42,299 bases of DNA, from the IMG/VR virus record IMGVR_UViG_3300031952_000041, positions 1 to 42,299 of that record; one strand, written 5' to 3'. Position 1 is the stretch's first letter; each line of letters begins with the position of its first letter. Below are positions 31,763-40,988 of the stretch, one piece after another. Made by a program: the position numbers and the translations under genes. The notes beneath the pieces are model-generated. The model made no database searches. It saw nothing but the letters and a program-made list of their open reading frames with translations, and was not told the DNA's origin. Source of the DNA: a virus.

Positions 31763-32179
31763 TTATTTGTTCCTTTCTTTAAGTTCCATTAGGCTTAGAA
31801 TAGAATAATTAGCAATATCATAAAATGTATCTTCTTTTGATTCATCATCTAATATAATAAAATTTTGTTTCATACCTTCCATTTCCATATTAAACAATCT
31901 ATCAATTTTATCTGAAATTCTAATTATCATTCCAAATATTCCATGTTTTTTATAGCTATCCTTATATTTCATATTTTTTAATAAGAAAATTTTAAGGCAA
32001 TTCATTTGTATTTCCATAAATTTTTTTATTTTATTTTCATCTATTCCTGTTAGTGTTGATATATCTTTTACACAATCATTATAATATGATTCAAAAAGTA
32101 TTTGTTCTGGATTAGAATGAAATTTATCTATCTTTTCTTTTAATTCCTGTTCTATTGTTTTTATTATTTTCTCTTTCAT
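31763..32179 (-). CDS. all-alpha NTP-PPase, Nmad1/DUF1599-like
   Basis: A 138-aa protein. Residues about 70-135 show the nucleotide-modification-associated pattern: LLKNMKYKDSYKKHG, IIRISDKIDRLFNM, then DESKEDTFYDIANYSILSLM. The acids in DES and ED..YD, with KxxDKxxR, are the metal and triphosphate-binding positions of this MazG-like superfamily. AAAAAAGGAGA precedes the ATG. It shares an operon with a DNA methyltransferase, a deoxyribosyltransferase-like protein and a primase-helicase. The substrate, possibly a particular dNTP, is unknown. Confidence 0.8.
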   Translation of the reverse strand: MKEKIIKTIEQELKEKIDKFHSNPEQILFESYYNDCVKDISTLTGIDENKIKKFMEIQMNCLKIFLLKNMKYKDSYKKHGIFGMIIRISDKIDRLFNMEMEGMKQNFIILDDESKEDTFYDIANYSILSLMELKERNK

Positions 32180-32215
32180 TTCTTGTTTCTCCTTTTTTGT
32201 TGTTTATATTTAAAA

Positions 32216-32689
32216 TTATATTACAATATGATTTAAAATTTGTGTTAAATTTTGTATATCATCTATATATATTTCTTTAAATATATTTTTATAATAAATT
32301 TTTGGATCCATTACAATACATCTTAAATCAAGATTATTTATAAATTTAAATTTATCATAATCAGTAATAGGCCATAAATTAAAATCTATTCTAAAAAGCA
32401 TAACTTTTTTTTGAACACTAAAAAGTATCATCCCATATGCTTTATTTAATCCTTTTTCAATATCAAACATTGTTGCAATTTGTTTTCTACCTTTTGGAAA
32501 AAGATATTGAATTGTAGCATGTTCTTTTCTACAAACTTTTAATTCTATACATACCATTTTACCTTCTACTCCTAATATTAAATCTGGTACACCAATTGCA
32601 TATCTCATTGATGTATTAAGAAGATAAATATTTATAAATTGTCCTTTTAAGTTTTCTATTACTTTTTCTTGAAATATATTTTCATTCAT
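32216..32689 (-). CDS. PD-(D/E)XK nuclease, VRR-NUC/Holliday-resolvase-like
   Basis: A 157-aa protein. GVPDLILGVEGKMVCIELKV (residues 33-52) gives the metal-binding residues P35-D36 and E49-x-K51, and KGRKQIATM (67-74) supplies the following basic/Gln motif typical of small VRR-NUC and T7 gp3-like nucleases. Such phage enzymes cut branched or recombining DNA. It sits between the unknown 192-aa gene and the Nmad1-like gene in the replication operon. Confidence 0.8.
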   Translation of the reverse strand: MNENIFQEKVIENLKGQFINIYLLNTSMRYAIGVPDLILGVEGKMVCIELKVCRKEHATIQYLFPKGRKQIATMFDIEKGLNKAYGMILFSVQKKVMLFRIDFNLWPITDYDKFKFINNLDLRCIVMDPKIYYKNIFKEIYIDDIQNLTQILNHIVI

Positions 32690-32692
32690 TTT

Positions 32693-33271
32693 TTAACTCA
32701 ATTCTCCTAATTTCCAATGTATATTTTCTAATTGTATCCCTTTAAAACCATATCCGGCGAGTCTTGAAATCTTTATAATATATTCACAAAATAAATTTTG
32801 TTCTGTAAATCCATAATAACAAATATCACAAACTGGTAAAACTCCATGCCTTATAGCTTTATATTTAAAAATAGGATATGCAATACAATATATATTTAAT
32901 TTCTCTGCTTCTTCCATGTATTTAAAATACCATTCTTTATTAATATTTTCTATTTGAACAAAAATTAAAAAAGGATTTTTTGATAAATATATATTACCTT
33001 CATCATCAATTAACCTTTCCTTTTTAGTTGGTTTATAATTATGTTCTTTTATATAAAAATTATTTGGTATTTTATTTCTATTTAAATTTCTCTTTTCATT
33101 TTCTTTCGTTTTGTCTATTTCTTTTTTAATTTCATCTATATCTTCACCTTGATCTTTTAAATAAACTTCAATATTAGATTTTTGCTTTATAGCTTTTTTA
33201 GTATTTTTATTTTCTAATTGTATTAACAATTCTTTTATTTGTTCTTTAACTTTATCTGAATCATTTGACAT
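32693..33271 (-). CDS. hypothetical protein with coiled-coil N-terminus, 192 aa
   Basis: Not recognised. Residues 1-70 are charged and heptad-like (KVKEQIKELLIQLENKNT, IDEIKKEIDKTKENEKRN). Residues about 75-192 look folded with several Cys (PVCDICYYGFTEQNLFCEYI) and aromatic strands (KNPFLIFVQIENINKEWYFKY). The two-part form, an oligomerising coil and a globular end, and its location between methyltransferase and nuclease genes suggest a DNA-linked role, but nothing more can be said. Confidence 0.58.
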   Translation of the reverse strand: MSNDSDKVKEQIKELLIQLENKNTKKAIKQKSNIEVYLKDQGEDIDEIKKEIDKTKENEKRNLNRNKIPNNFYIKEHNYKPTKKERLIDDEGNIYLSKNPFLIFVQIENINKEWYFKYMEEAEKLNIYCIAYPIFKYKAIRHGVLPVCDICYYGFTEQNLFCEYIIKISRLAGYGFKGIQLENIHWKLGELS

Positions 33272-33274
33272 TTT

Positions 33275-34051
33275 TTATTGACCTATTATTCTAAATTTAA
33301 TACCTTGCTTTGTTTCTTTTTGTTGATAATCATCCAATCTTCTAATTGATTCATTATAATATTTTTTATCTTTTTCTATACAAATAAAATTTCTTTGTGT
33401 ATTAATTGATGCTATGGCTGTTGTTCCACAACCAGAAAAACAATCTAATACTAAATCATTTTTATTAGAATATGTTTTAATCAAATGTTCAAATAATGCT
33501 ACTGGTTTTTGTGTAGGATGTAAACATATATGATCTTTTTTATAAGATAATAAATTTGTAGTATAAGTAAAATTGCTTATATATGTATAATTTAATAAAC
33601 CACATAAAGGATTTGCAATTGATTTACTAGAACAAAAACTATATTTAATTGGTTTTATTCTTTTTATTTTTTGTGCATTATATGTTATAGGTTTTCCATT
33701 ACATAAAACTATAATATCTTCTGTTTGCATCATTGGTTTATATTTTATAAGATGAAATCCATATCCTCTTAATTTATTCCATATATAATGATGTTTAAAA
33801 TAATTTATATTATTATATATTATTTTACTTGTTAATGGTTGAACACAAGTTAAAATTATACATTTATTATTTTTTATAATTCTTTTTAAATTATTAAATA
33901 ATAAATTAAAATCAATTTTATCTTTATCAAATCCGGCATCTAATATATTATATGGTGGATCAATTAAAATTAAATCAATAGATGAAGATTCTATTTTTGG
34001 TAATATATTGAAACAATCATCATTTATTATTTTATTTATAAATTGTTCCAT
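33275..34051 (-). CDS. DNA methyltransferase, N6-adenine/N4-cytosine type (beta class order)
   Basis: A 258-aa SAM-dependent methyltransferase. The catalytic motif DPPY is at residues 31-34, before the SAM-binding motif FSGCGT (205-210), which is the order of the beta class. HPTQKP (178-183) precedes motif I as in many small phage enzymes. It modifies an amino group of adenine or cytosine. No restriction partner is present, so a role in protecting phage DNA from host restriction is likely. The start overlaps the deoxyribosyltransferase-like gene by 16 bp. Target sequence cannot be read. Confidence 0.9.
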   Translation of the reverse strand: MEQFINKIINDDCFNILPKIESSSIDLILIDPPYNILDAGFDKDKIDFNLLFNNLKRIIKNNKCIILTCVQPLTSKIIYNNINYFKHHYIWNKLRGYGFHLIKYKPMMQTEDIIVLCNGKPITYNAQKIKRIKPIKYSFCSSKSIANPLCGLLNYTYISNFTYTTNLLSYKKDHICLHPTQKPVALFEHLIKTYSNKNDLVLDCFSGCGTTAIASINTQRNFICIEKDKKYYNESIRRLDDYQQKETKQGIKFRIIGQ

Positions 34052-34407
34052 GATAATCTTTTTAATGTTTCATGTAAAGAATCATAAGAATATAAAATTG
34101 AAGTTGCAAGTTGTTTAGTGAAATTATATTTAGTAATATTACTATTTAATAAATCCAATATTATAATTGTTTTGTTTTTAGCGAAACAATAACCTACCTC
34201 GAAAAGACTATTTAATTCATCTCCTGTTTCCAAAATTAATAAACATATATCACATTTATTGATTAATGTTAAATCAATTGGCACATAATATTCTGAATCT
34301 TTTTCTTCTAATCCCATGTTTGATTTATATGGTTCAATAAATTTTATACCATCTATTTCTTTAAATTTTCTTTCAATAACTTTTCCTGATACAAATACAT
34401 TAATCAT
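34036..34407 (-). CDS. nucleoside 2-deoxyribosyltransferase-like protein
   Basis: A 123-aa flavodoxin-like domain. It opens MINVFVSGKV, has YYVPIDLTLINKCDICLLIL (residues 40-59), where D45 lies in the motif P-x-DL..I..CD, and NSLFEVGYCFAKNKTIIIL (66-84) with the catalytic-type Glu70. These are the family features of nucleoside deoxyribosyltransferases, which swap bases between deoxynucleosides. At 123 aa it is short. The ATG overlaps the primase-helicase stop (ATGA). In a phage with several dNTP pyrophosphohydrolases it may produce or remove unusual nucleosides. Confidence 0.7.
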   Translation of the reverse strand: MINVFVSGKVIERKFKEIDGIKFIEPYKSNMGLEEKDSEYYVPIDLTLINKCDICLLILETGDELNSLFEVGYCFAKNKTIIILDLLNSNITKYNFTKQLATSILYSYDSLHETLKRLSWNNL

Positions 34408-37310
34408 TTCTTTTCTCCTAATTCTGTTTGTAATTTTCTTAGAATATTCCTAAATGGTTCTGTTACAATCCAATAAGAATGTTCTTTTTTTATACATCTA
34501 TTGATAAGTAAAAATTGTCTTGTTTCTCTTACTTCTTCCCTATCTCCGGTTTGTAAACTATCCATAATATCATCAAATTTTATTTTATAATTTCCTAACA
34601 TTTTATCTACAAAATATTTAGCATCATATTTATTTGTTAAATCTGGTTGTGATGAAAAACCATTTTTAATTTTATTTATTATTTGATTTTCATTATCAAC
34701 AGTAGTTTCTATTATTTTTGATTTACTATAAGATGTATATGCCAAAATAGGATTTGAATATATTTCTATTAAATAATCAACAATAAATTCAACATGGTAA
34801 TCATCAACAATAACATTTTCACCATCACTAGTCGAAAATGTTGCTATAGCTATAGCTACTGCTAATCTTGCAAATTTAATTCTTTGTTCATTAGGATGAA
34901 CAATTGGAATATCACTTGAAAACATTTTTCCGAAAATCATAGAATAATTTAATATTAATTCTTTTGCTTCTTTAGTAAATTGAATTTGTTTTTCCGTTCT
35001 ACTCCAAGCCCATAAAACAAGCTTATTACATAAATTAGATGAAAATTTATGTTCAATATTTTCTTCAATATGTTTATTGATTGTTTCTAATGTAACATCA
35101 TTTTGTGAAATTGCTATAGCAAAATCAAATCTAGCTATATCTTCTGGTTTTCCTATTAATGTTTTTACTGCTTCAATTCCTGTTGTATATTCGCTTAATG
35201 ATCTAAATCCACGTGGGTTAGAAATCCAAATAAGTCTAGTTCTTGCTAGTGTTTTTCTGGTTCCACCAGCAATGGTTCTTTCTGCTAAGCATGATGATCT
35301 TATTCCTGAAAGATTAGCAATAGTATCAGTATCAATTCCATCTGCTTCGTCAAGTATAACTAATCTTCTATCATTTCTAGGGATAATTCCCCATGTTAAA
35401 ATTTTTCTTGATCCTATGTCAAATGTCCCACCTATTAATCCTGGTATTGTTGCTTTTTCACAATTAATTATTTCACCTAATTTATAATGATTGATAAGAC
35501 GTTTAGCAGTAACACTTTTTCCTGTTCTTGTATCGCCAATAATAAGGCATTCTACATGAGATTTTTCTATTTCTACATTTTGAAATTTAAACTTTAAAGC
35601 TGAATGGTATACCAGATCAAATGCAATAAATAAATCCATTCGATCATATATTTGAATAATATTATTACTCAAATCATTATATTTCTCTAAATAAAGTTGC
35701 TTTATAGATTCTTTAGTTTTTTCTTTTGGTTGAAATATTTTTAATTGTTCAATTAAATTACTATCAATTTTAAAACTATCAATATCTGTTTCTGAGTTTG
35801 AAATTTTATTAACCATAATAATACTATGTTGGTCCCTAGGGTCTGGAGTAGTAATTCCTATAAATTCATAAGTATTGTTTAGGATTAATCCTTGTCCTAA
35901 AAAGAAAATTTTTCGGTATGTATCTTCATAATTTTCCGCTTTAAAATCTAATGCTGGACAGAGATAACATTCTTCTATATTTTGAGCATTAGTAATTGTA
36001 ATTGTAAAATTAGAACAATTTATTATTCCTATTTTTTTCTTTATAATTCCTATTTTTTGTGTTTGGCTAGAACTTACATATTCAAGTATATCTTGATCAT
36101 TTTCTTTGTATTCTATTATATATTTACCTTTCATTGCAAGTAATTTACAAAATGAACAAGTTTTATCTTTACTCATATCACATTCAATAACCATTTTTTT
36201 AGGAACAAGATATGGATTTAAATCTTTACCAGCACAAATAGCTTTAAACTTAACTATTTTATTATAATATTTATCAAGTGAAGATTCATATAATGTAACA
36301 TTATTAATATTTTCATCAATAATATTTAAAGTTTTTGTTCCTTTTTCTGTTTCTGATATTTCAAATATATTTGTATTTTTTAATAGTTCAATAAAATCTT
36401 TAATGGAATTATTATAATTTAATATATAATCTGTAAAATCTTCACCTTTTTTTTCTACTGGTAATTTAACTATTTTAATTGTTTTAGCAATATTATATAA
36501 ATTTGTTGCAATTAATATGGAACCATCTTCACCGGTTTTATCGTTATCATATACTATAACTACATTTTTATCTTTAAAATAATTATTCCATTTAATATTC
36601 CATGATTTCTCTCCACCAGTTTTTGTTACTGCTCCATCAATTCCTAAAGTATTGGCAAGCATACAATCAAATTCACCAGCAAAGATAAATATAATTTTTT
36701 CTTTTAATGCTAAAAATGGCCATAATCTAGTTTGATTATGTCCCTTTACTCCTAATACTTTTAAACCATTATCTCTATCTTTTTTGTGTTTACTGTGTTG
36801 TCTTACGTTTAATAAATTTCCATTTTCATCAAATATCGGGAAAGTAGTCCTTTTAGTTTTTATAGAATATCCTATTTTAAATTTATTTATACATTCATAA
36901 GATAATCCTCTTTGTTTTAAAACATAATTTAATGAATCATCAATATTATCAATTAAATCCTTATTACATTTCTCAATATCAACAATCATATTATTTAAAT
37001 ATTGTTGTTCTTCTGTTCCATAAGAACCAATATCAATATTAAATTCTTTTGAAATATCTATTATAGATTGTTTAAAATCACATTTTTTTAATTCCATATA
37101 ATAATCAAATATACTTCCACCCTTATTACAACTATGACAAAACCATAAACCTTTCTTTAAATTTAAAGAAAGGCTAGGTGATTTATCTTCATGAAAAATA
37201 CAAGCTACATTATATTCATCAATATATTCATGAAAAACAAAATTTTCATTATATCTTTGAAAAAATTTTGCAATATTTATTTCATTTAGAATTTTTTCCT
37301 TGATATCCAT
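34404..37310 (-). CDS. primase fused to an MCM-like AAA+ helicase
   Basis: A 968-aa replication protein. Residues 37-61 are a CHC2-type zinc ribbon (C37, H40, C58, C61). Residues about 203-290 are TOPRIM with E212 (AGEFDC) and D254/D256 (YDND). A middle region (about 345-515) with further Cys clusters (CSFC, CYLC) reads like an OB/zinc module. Residues about 580-740 are an AAA+ motor with Walker A GDTRTGKS (591-598), Walker B LVILDEAD (649-656), sensor N697 and Arg finger R726. The run LAERTIAGGTRKTLARTRLI plus ISNP parallels the MCM ISIAKAG...LNART..AANP signature. It would make primers and unwind DNA at the fork. Confidence 0.85.
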   Translation of the reverse strand: MDIKEKILNEINIAKFFQRYNENFVFHEYIDEYNVACIFHEDKSPSLSLNLKKGLWFCHSCNKGGSIFDYYMELKKCDFKQSIIDISKEFNIDIGSYGTEEQQYLNNMIVDIEKCNKDLIDNIDDSLNYVLKQRGLSYECINKFKIGYSIKTKRTTFPIFDENGNLLNVRQHSKHKKDRDNGLKVLGVKGHNQTRLWPFLALKEKIIFIFAGEFDCMLANTLGIDGAVTKTGGEKSWNIKWNNYFKDKNVVIVYDNDKTGEDGSILIATNLYNIAKTIKIVKLPVEKKGEDFTDYILNYNNSIKDFIELLKNTNIFEISETEKGTKTLNIIDENINNVTLYESSLDKYYNKIVKFKAICAGKDLNPYLVPKKMVIECDMSKDKTCSFCKLLAMKGKYIIEYKENDQDILEYVSSSQTQKIGIIKKKIGIINCSNFTITITNAQNIEECYLCPALDFKAENYEDTYRKIFFLGQGLILNNTYEFIGITTPDPRDQHSIIMVNKISNSETDIDSFKIDSNLIEQLKIFQPKEKTKESIKQLYLEKYNDLSNNIIQIYDRMDLFIAFDLVYHSALKFKFQNVEIEKSHVECLIIGDTRTGKSVTAKRLINHYKLGEIINCEKATIPGLIGGTFDIGSRKILTWGIIPRNDRRLVILDEADGIDTDTIANLSGIRSSCLAERTIAGGTRKTLARTRLIWISNPRGFRSLSEYTTGIEAVKTLIGKPEDIARFDFAIAISQNDVTLETINKHIEENIEHKFSSNLCNKLVLWAWSRTEKQIQFTKEAKELILNYSMIFGKMFSSDIPIVHPNEQRIKFARLAVAIAIATFSTSDGENVIVDDYHVEFIVDYLIEIYSNPILAYTSYSKSKIIETTVDNENQIINKIKNGFSSQPDLTNKYDAKYFVDKMLGNYKIKFDDIMDSLQTGDREEVRETRQFLLINRCIKKEHSYWIVTEPFRNILRKLQTELGEKK

Positions 37311-37373
37311 TTTTTATAAAATTGTTCCTTTTTCATTTTCTTTATTTTTAAATTAATTTATTAAGAACAATTT

Positions 37374-38186
37374 TTAAAATGGGATATCATTTGTTTCATT
37401 TTCTTCGTTTGGTGTTATATTAATTTGTTCATTATCATTTGTATCTATAATAAACTTTTTAGCTTTAATCATTGTTTTCATAAATTGTAACCAATATTTA
37501 GACCTTTCTAAATCTTGTTCATTTATATTATCACATTCATTTACCTTTAAAGTATAAAATCTTCCCTTGTCATTTCTTGTTTCTACTGTTTCAACCAATC
37601 TTGAAATAGTATATAATTCTTGTCTTTTTCTAAAAACAAGATTAATAATATTCTTTGCTGTTTGGGCATTTGTTCTTTGGAAAGGAATAATAAATGGGAA
37701 ATCTTTTTCAGAACCTACATTAACATTTGATTGAATACAAGCAAAATTAAATGTTCTATTACATAAACCATATTTACTTTTCCCTTTTTCAATTTTATCT
37801 GCTGGTTTAATATTTTCATAACAGTTAATACAATCAGAATTAATTGGATTTGGTGCTGATGGAAATTTACCATCTTGTGAATAACATTTAAGCGGATCGC
37901 CTATATCATCACCATATAAAATTCTAGTGGTAAATGAATAAATAAAAATACATTCAATTGTTTTGTATTCTTCAAATGTAATTGAATCATACAATGAACC
38001 AGGAACAATCCCTTTATCCCTTGCCTTATTTGATTGATCTTGACAAATAAAAACAGTAGATAATTTTAAATCTTCAATACCAAAATCGGAAATTGATTCT
38101 GGTAATTGAAAATTAACTTTGTTAATCATTTTATTTTCATTATCTGATTTAACAATTGATCCATTACCATTTTCTTCTTTTGTCAT
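37374..38186 (-). CDS. putative ssDNA-binding protein with SSB-type C-terminal tip
   Basis: A 270-aa protein ending NEENETNDIPF, an acidic tail with the hydrophobic DIPF tip by which SSB proteins recruit replication and repair partners. The middle carries a Cys set (C101, C119, C122, C142, C150) that could form a zinc site as in T4 gp32-like proteins. LYTISRLVETVETRNDKGRFYTLKVN reads like OB-fold strands. AAAAAGGAGA precedes the start and the primase-helicase gene follows. Fold is inferred, the tip is clear. Confidence 0.6.
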   Translation of the reverse strand: MTKEENGNGSIVKSDNENKMINKVNFQLPESISDFGIEDLKLSTVFICQDQSNKARDKGIVPGSLYDSITFEEYKTIECIFIYSFTTRILYGDDIGDPLKCYSQDGKFPSAPNPINSDCINCYENIKPADKIEKGKSKYGLCNRTFNFACIQSNVNVGSEKDFPFIIPFQRTNAQTAKNIINLVFRKRQELYTISRLVETVETRNDKGRFYTLKVNECDNINEQDLERSKYWLQFMKTMIKAKKFIIDTNDNEQINITPNEENETNDIPF

Positions 38187-38204
38187 TTTAATTTCTCCTT
38201 TTTG

Positions 38205-38621
38205 TTATTTCTTCTTGTTTCTTTTCTTATCAACATCTTTAAACTTTAAATTTTCTTTAGCAAAAATATTTATTATATCTGGTATATCTTTATCATTATC
38301 AATCATCTTTCCTATATATCCTCTTAGTTTACTTGGGCTTTCTGTAAATACTTCTTTTACATCTTCACCTAAAAATTCTTTTAACTTGTCATAATTTTTT
38401 ACCAATACATTGGGAAATAAATCAACTTTAATTGATAATTTATTTCCTTCAAAATCTAATTCTGAAATTCCATTTAATTGCATATAGTAAATTAATCTAT
38501 CTTCTAATATCTCCCTTTCAAGTTTAGCAAATTCTAAAACATTTTCTGCTAAAATTTCAGCATCAACAGAATCTTTAAATTCTTCAAAAAGTTTTGATAC
38601 ATCAAACATATCTAAAACCAT
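38205..38621 (-). CDS. hypothetical replication-operon protein, 138 aa
   Basis: Not recognised. A helical N-terminal half (EEFKDSVDAEILAENVLEFA, EREILEDRLIYYMQL) leads into a small beta segment (GISELDFEGNKLSIKVDL), and the C-terminus is basic (KFKDVDKKRNKKK). The start at 38621 has only a weak site; an ATG at 38609 with AAGATGG upstream is an alternative. The layout resembles small phage proteins found next to SSB and recombination genes, but no family is assigned. Confidence 0.6.
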   Translation of the reverse strand: MVLDMFDVSKLFEEFKDSVDAEILAENVLEFAKLEREILEDRLIYYMQLNGISELDFEGNKLSIKVDLFPNVLVKNYDKLKEFLGEDVKEVFTESPSKLRGYIGKMIDNDKDIPDIINIFAKENLKFKDVDKKRNKKK

Positions 38622-38636
38622 CTTAATATTAATTGA

Positions 38637-38936
38637 TTATATTTCATCATTAATTTCTTTATTATCAAGTAGATTTTGAATCAATTTAATTTCAGCATCA
38701 AGAAAATTTAAATATGCTTGATTTTTTTTCTTTGTTCCTTCTTTATTTTCTTCAAGTGATTTTTTAGTAATCAAAATATCACGTTTAACAGATAACTTTT
38801 TTGCTAACTTTGATTTAAAGTTAGGAAAATGAATCAATCTTGAATATTCCGGAAGATGATATTGATTATCTCTTCTTTCAAAATTATCTTTTTCATCATC
38901 ATCATTATAATTCTTTTTGTTTTTTTCATCTACCAT
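38637..38936 (-). CDS. hypothetical protein, 99 aa
   Basis: Not recognised. A very polar protein (NKKNYNDDDEKDNFERRDNQ at the N-terminus) with a helical C-terminal half (AYLNFLDAEIKLIQNLLD). The ATG at 38934-38936 is chosen because AAAGGAG is eight bases upstream; the earlier ATG (38942) is only two bases from that site. It follows the SNF2-like helicase in the leftward operon. Confidence 0.6.
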   Translation of the reverse strand: MVDEKNKKNYNDDDEKDNFERRDNQYHLPEYSRLIHFPNFKSKLAKKLSVKRDILITKKSLEENKEGTKKKNQAYLNFLDAEIKLIQNLLDNKEINDEI

Positions 38937-38975
38937 TTTCATTACTCCTTTTATTTTTTTTACATTGTTTAAACC

Positions 38976-40979
38976 TTATTTAAGATAAGGTTTATTTGAT
39001 ATGTTGTATCCAGTTAACCCAAGAATTTTTCTTAAATTATCTTTTGTTATAATATCTGCTACATTCTTTTTCTCCTTTAAAACAACACCTAAAATATGAT
39101 AGTCAATTGTTGCTTCACCATCTGGTCCAACAGCAATGTAATCAATATATGTTACTTTATTGTGTTGTTCACTTCCTTTTCTATGTGTTCTATCTTCACT
39201 TTGTAGACGATTCAATAACGTATAGTCATTGCTAAAATAAATTACAGTATTAGCAGTATATAAATCAATTCCCAATCCACCACTTCCCTGTTGTCCTACA
39301 AACACCTTGATTCTTTTATTCAAAAAATCATCTACTGCTTTTGATCTATCAGCATCTTTTACTTTTCCATAACATAATCCATAACTAATCTTTTTCTCTT
39401 CAAGTAATTTTGCTATTGATTGAATGTCATTAACAAACCTTGCCCATATAACAAGTTGATTTCCATTATATAATATGTTATCTAAATCATCATTCAATTC
39501 TTTTAGTTTTGGATTTTCTTTAAATTTAACAATCTTTCCAAATTCATCTTTGCTGAATCCACTTGTTATTTGTGATAGTCTTAATAATTTTGTTACAATT
39601 ATTTGTGCATCAATTCTTTTCTTTTCCTTTTCTTCATTTTCAATCCAAGCTATTAACATATCTCGCATAGAACAATAGGCTTTAAATTGATCATCGGTAA
39701 GTTGAATTTCTCTTTGCTCATAAAGTTTTGGTGGTAAATCTAAACATTCTGATTTTAAAAATCTTACTCCAAGATTATAAATACAATCGCTTATTTCTTG
39801 CATTGCTTCTTTATTTTTAATTGCCCATTTCCAACTATACTGTTCTTTACTAAAATACTTTTGTAAAAATCCATCAAATGAACCACCGAATGTATTTCCA
39901 TTATCTAAAAATAAAAATTGGCTAAATATATCTTGCGCTCCTTGCGTGATTGGAGTACCATTTAATATAATTTTATACTTAACCATCCTTCCTAATTGAT
40001 GGATTGCCTTGCTTCGCTTAGCTATAGGATTTTTTATCTTACTAGATTCATCAAGAATAACCATAGTTTTATTATCGCATAATGGTAAAATCTCTTCTTT
40101 CATTACATTAAATAATTCATATCCAATAATAAAAACATCTACCTTTTGATTTAAAATAATATGCCTTTCCTTTTCTGTTCCTTCTATTACCATTGCTTTT
40201 AAATCTGAATAAATTTCTATTTGTTTTTTCCATACTGAATTAGAAATTGATTTAGGACAAATTACAAATGCCCTATTTATAGAACCATTCCTTATTCTTT
40301 CCTTTATTGCTACTATAGTAGGATAAGTTTTTCCGGTTCCCATTTCGCTTAAATTTGCAAAATATGGTAACTTAGTTGAATATTCAAGCATTATTTTTTG
40401 GTGATTGAATGGTAAAAATTGTGTATTCCAATTTTTGTTTATAGTAGGAATTAAATTAGCATCTTTATTATATACATTAATTATTTTTTTTGCTTCTTGA
40501 ATTTCAATTTTTTCTTCTATCTTGTTTTTGAATGCTTCAAGGAATGCAATAGTGAAAAAACAATCTTTAAACAACCTATTTATCAATTTAAAGTTATCTA
40601 GGGTATCTTTGATTGTTGGGTAGTAAATTTTGGTTCCTTCTAACATACATCTAAATTCATATCTTTTTTGTTTTATTAATCCTACTCTATCATCAGAAGA
40701 GTATTCAAATTTCTTTGGTATTAATTCAACACCATCAATAATTTCTGGATTGAAATTACTTCTAAGTTTATTTAACAATTCTGGATTTTTCTCTTGGATA
40801 AATTCCATTTCTTTTTTGTTATAAAATTTAGAAGGTATTAATGGGAAGGAAATTGTGATTGGATTTGCGATTGATGGTTTGTAATCAATAATAATGTCTT
40901 CATCAAAAGGAGTTATCCTGTTGCTGTTAGCATCATATTTAATTCTTAACTTACTGCTTGTAAATGAATTTAGTAGCAT
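38976..40979 (-). CDS. SNF2-family DEAD-like DNA helicase/translocase
   Basis: A 667-aa SF2 helicase. A unique N-terminal region of about 185 residues precedes the motor. FNHQKIMLEY (191-200) acts as the Q-like motif; motif I is EMGTGKT (212-218), motif II DESS (310-313) and motif III ILNGTP (338-343). The second RecA lobe has NQLVIWARFV, VFVGQQGSGGLGIDLYTA and the motif VI NRLQSEDRTHRKG. These proteins move on duplex DNA and remodel forks or protein-DNA complexes. It is the first gene of the replication operon, and its ATG lies only 3 nt past the predicted start of transcription. Confidence 0.9.
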   Translation of the reverse strand: MLLNSFTSSKLRIKYDANSNRITPFDEDIIIDYKPSIANPITISFPLIPSKFYNKKEMEFIQEKNPELLNKLRSNFNPEIIDGVELIPKKFEYSSDDRVGLIKQKRYEFRCMLEGTKIYYPTIKDTLDNFKLINRLFKDCFFTIAFLEAFKNKIEEKIEIQEAKKIINVYNKDANLIPTINKNWNTQFLPFNHQKIMLEYSTKLPYFANLSEMGTGKTYPTIVAIKERIRNGSINRAFVICPKSISNSVWKKQIEIYSDLKAMVIEGTEKERHIILNQKVDVFIIGYELFNVMKEEILPLCDNKTMVILDESSKIKNPIAKRSKAIHQLGRMVKYKIILNGTPITQGAQDIFSQFLFLDNGNTFGGSFDGFLQKYFSKEQYSWKWAIKNKEAMQEISDCIYNLGVRFLKSECLDLPPKLYEQREIQLTDDQFKAYCSMRDMLIAWIENEEKEKKRIDAQIIVTKLLRLSQITSGFSKDEFGKIVKFKENPKLKELNDDLDNILYNGNQLVIWARFVNDIQSIAKLLEEKKISYGLCYGKVKDADRSKAVDDFLNKRIKVFVGQQGSGGLGIDLYTANTVIYFSNDYTLLNRLQSEDRTHRKGSEQHNKVTYIDYIAVGPDGEATIDYHILGVVLKEKKNVADIITKDNLRKILGLTGYNISNKPYLK

Positions 40980-40988
40980 TATGAATAC

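Noticed and set aside
35077-35487. 136-codon plus-strand ORF inside the primase-helicase gene
   Set aside because: It is an antisense shadow of the conserved AAA+ domain, with no ribosome site or protein-like pattern.
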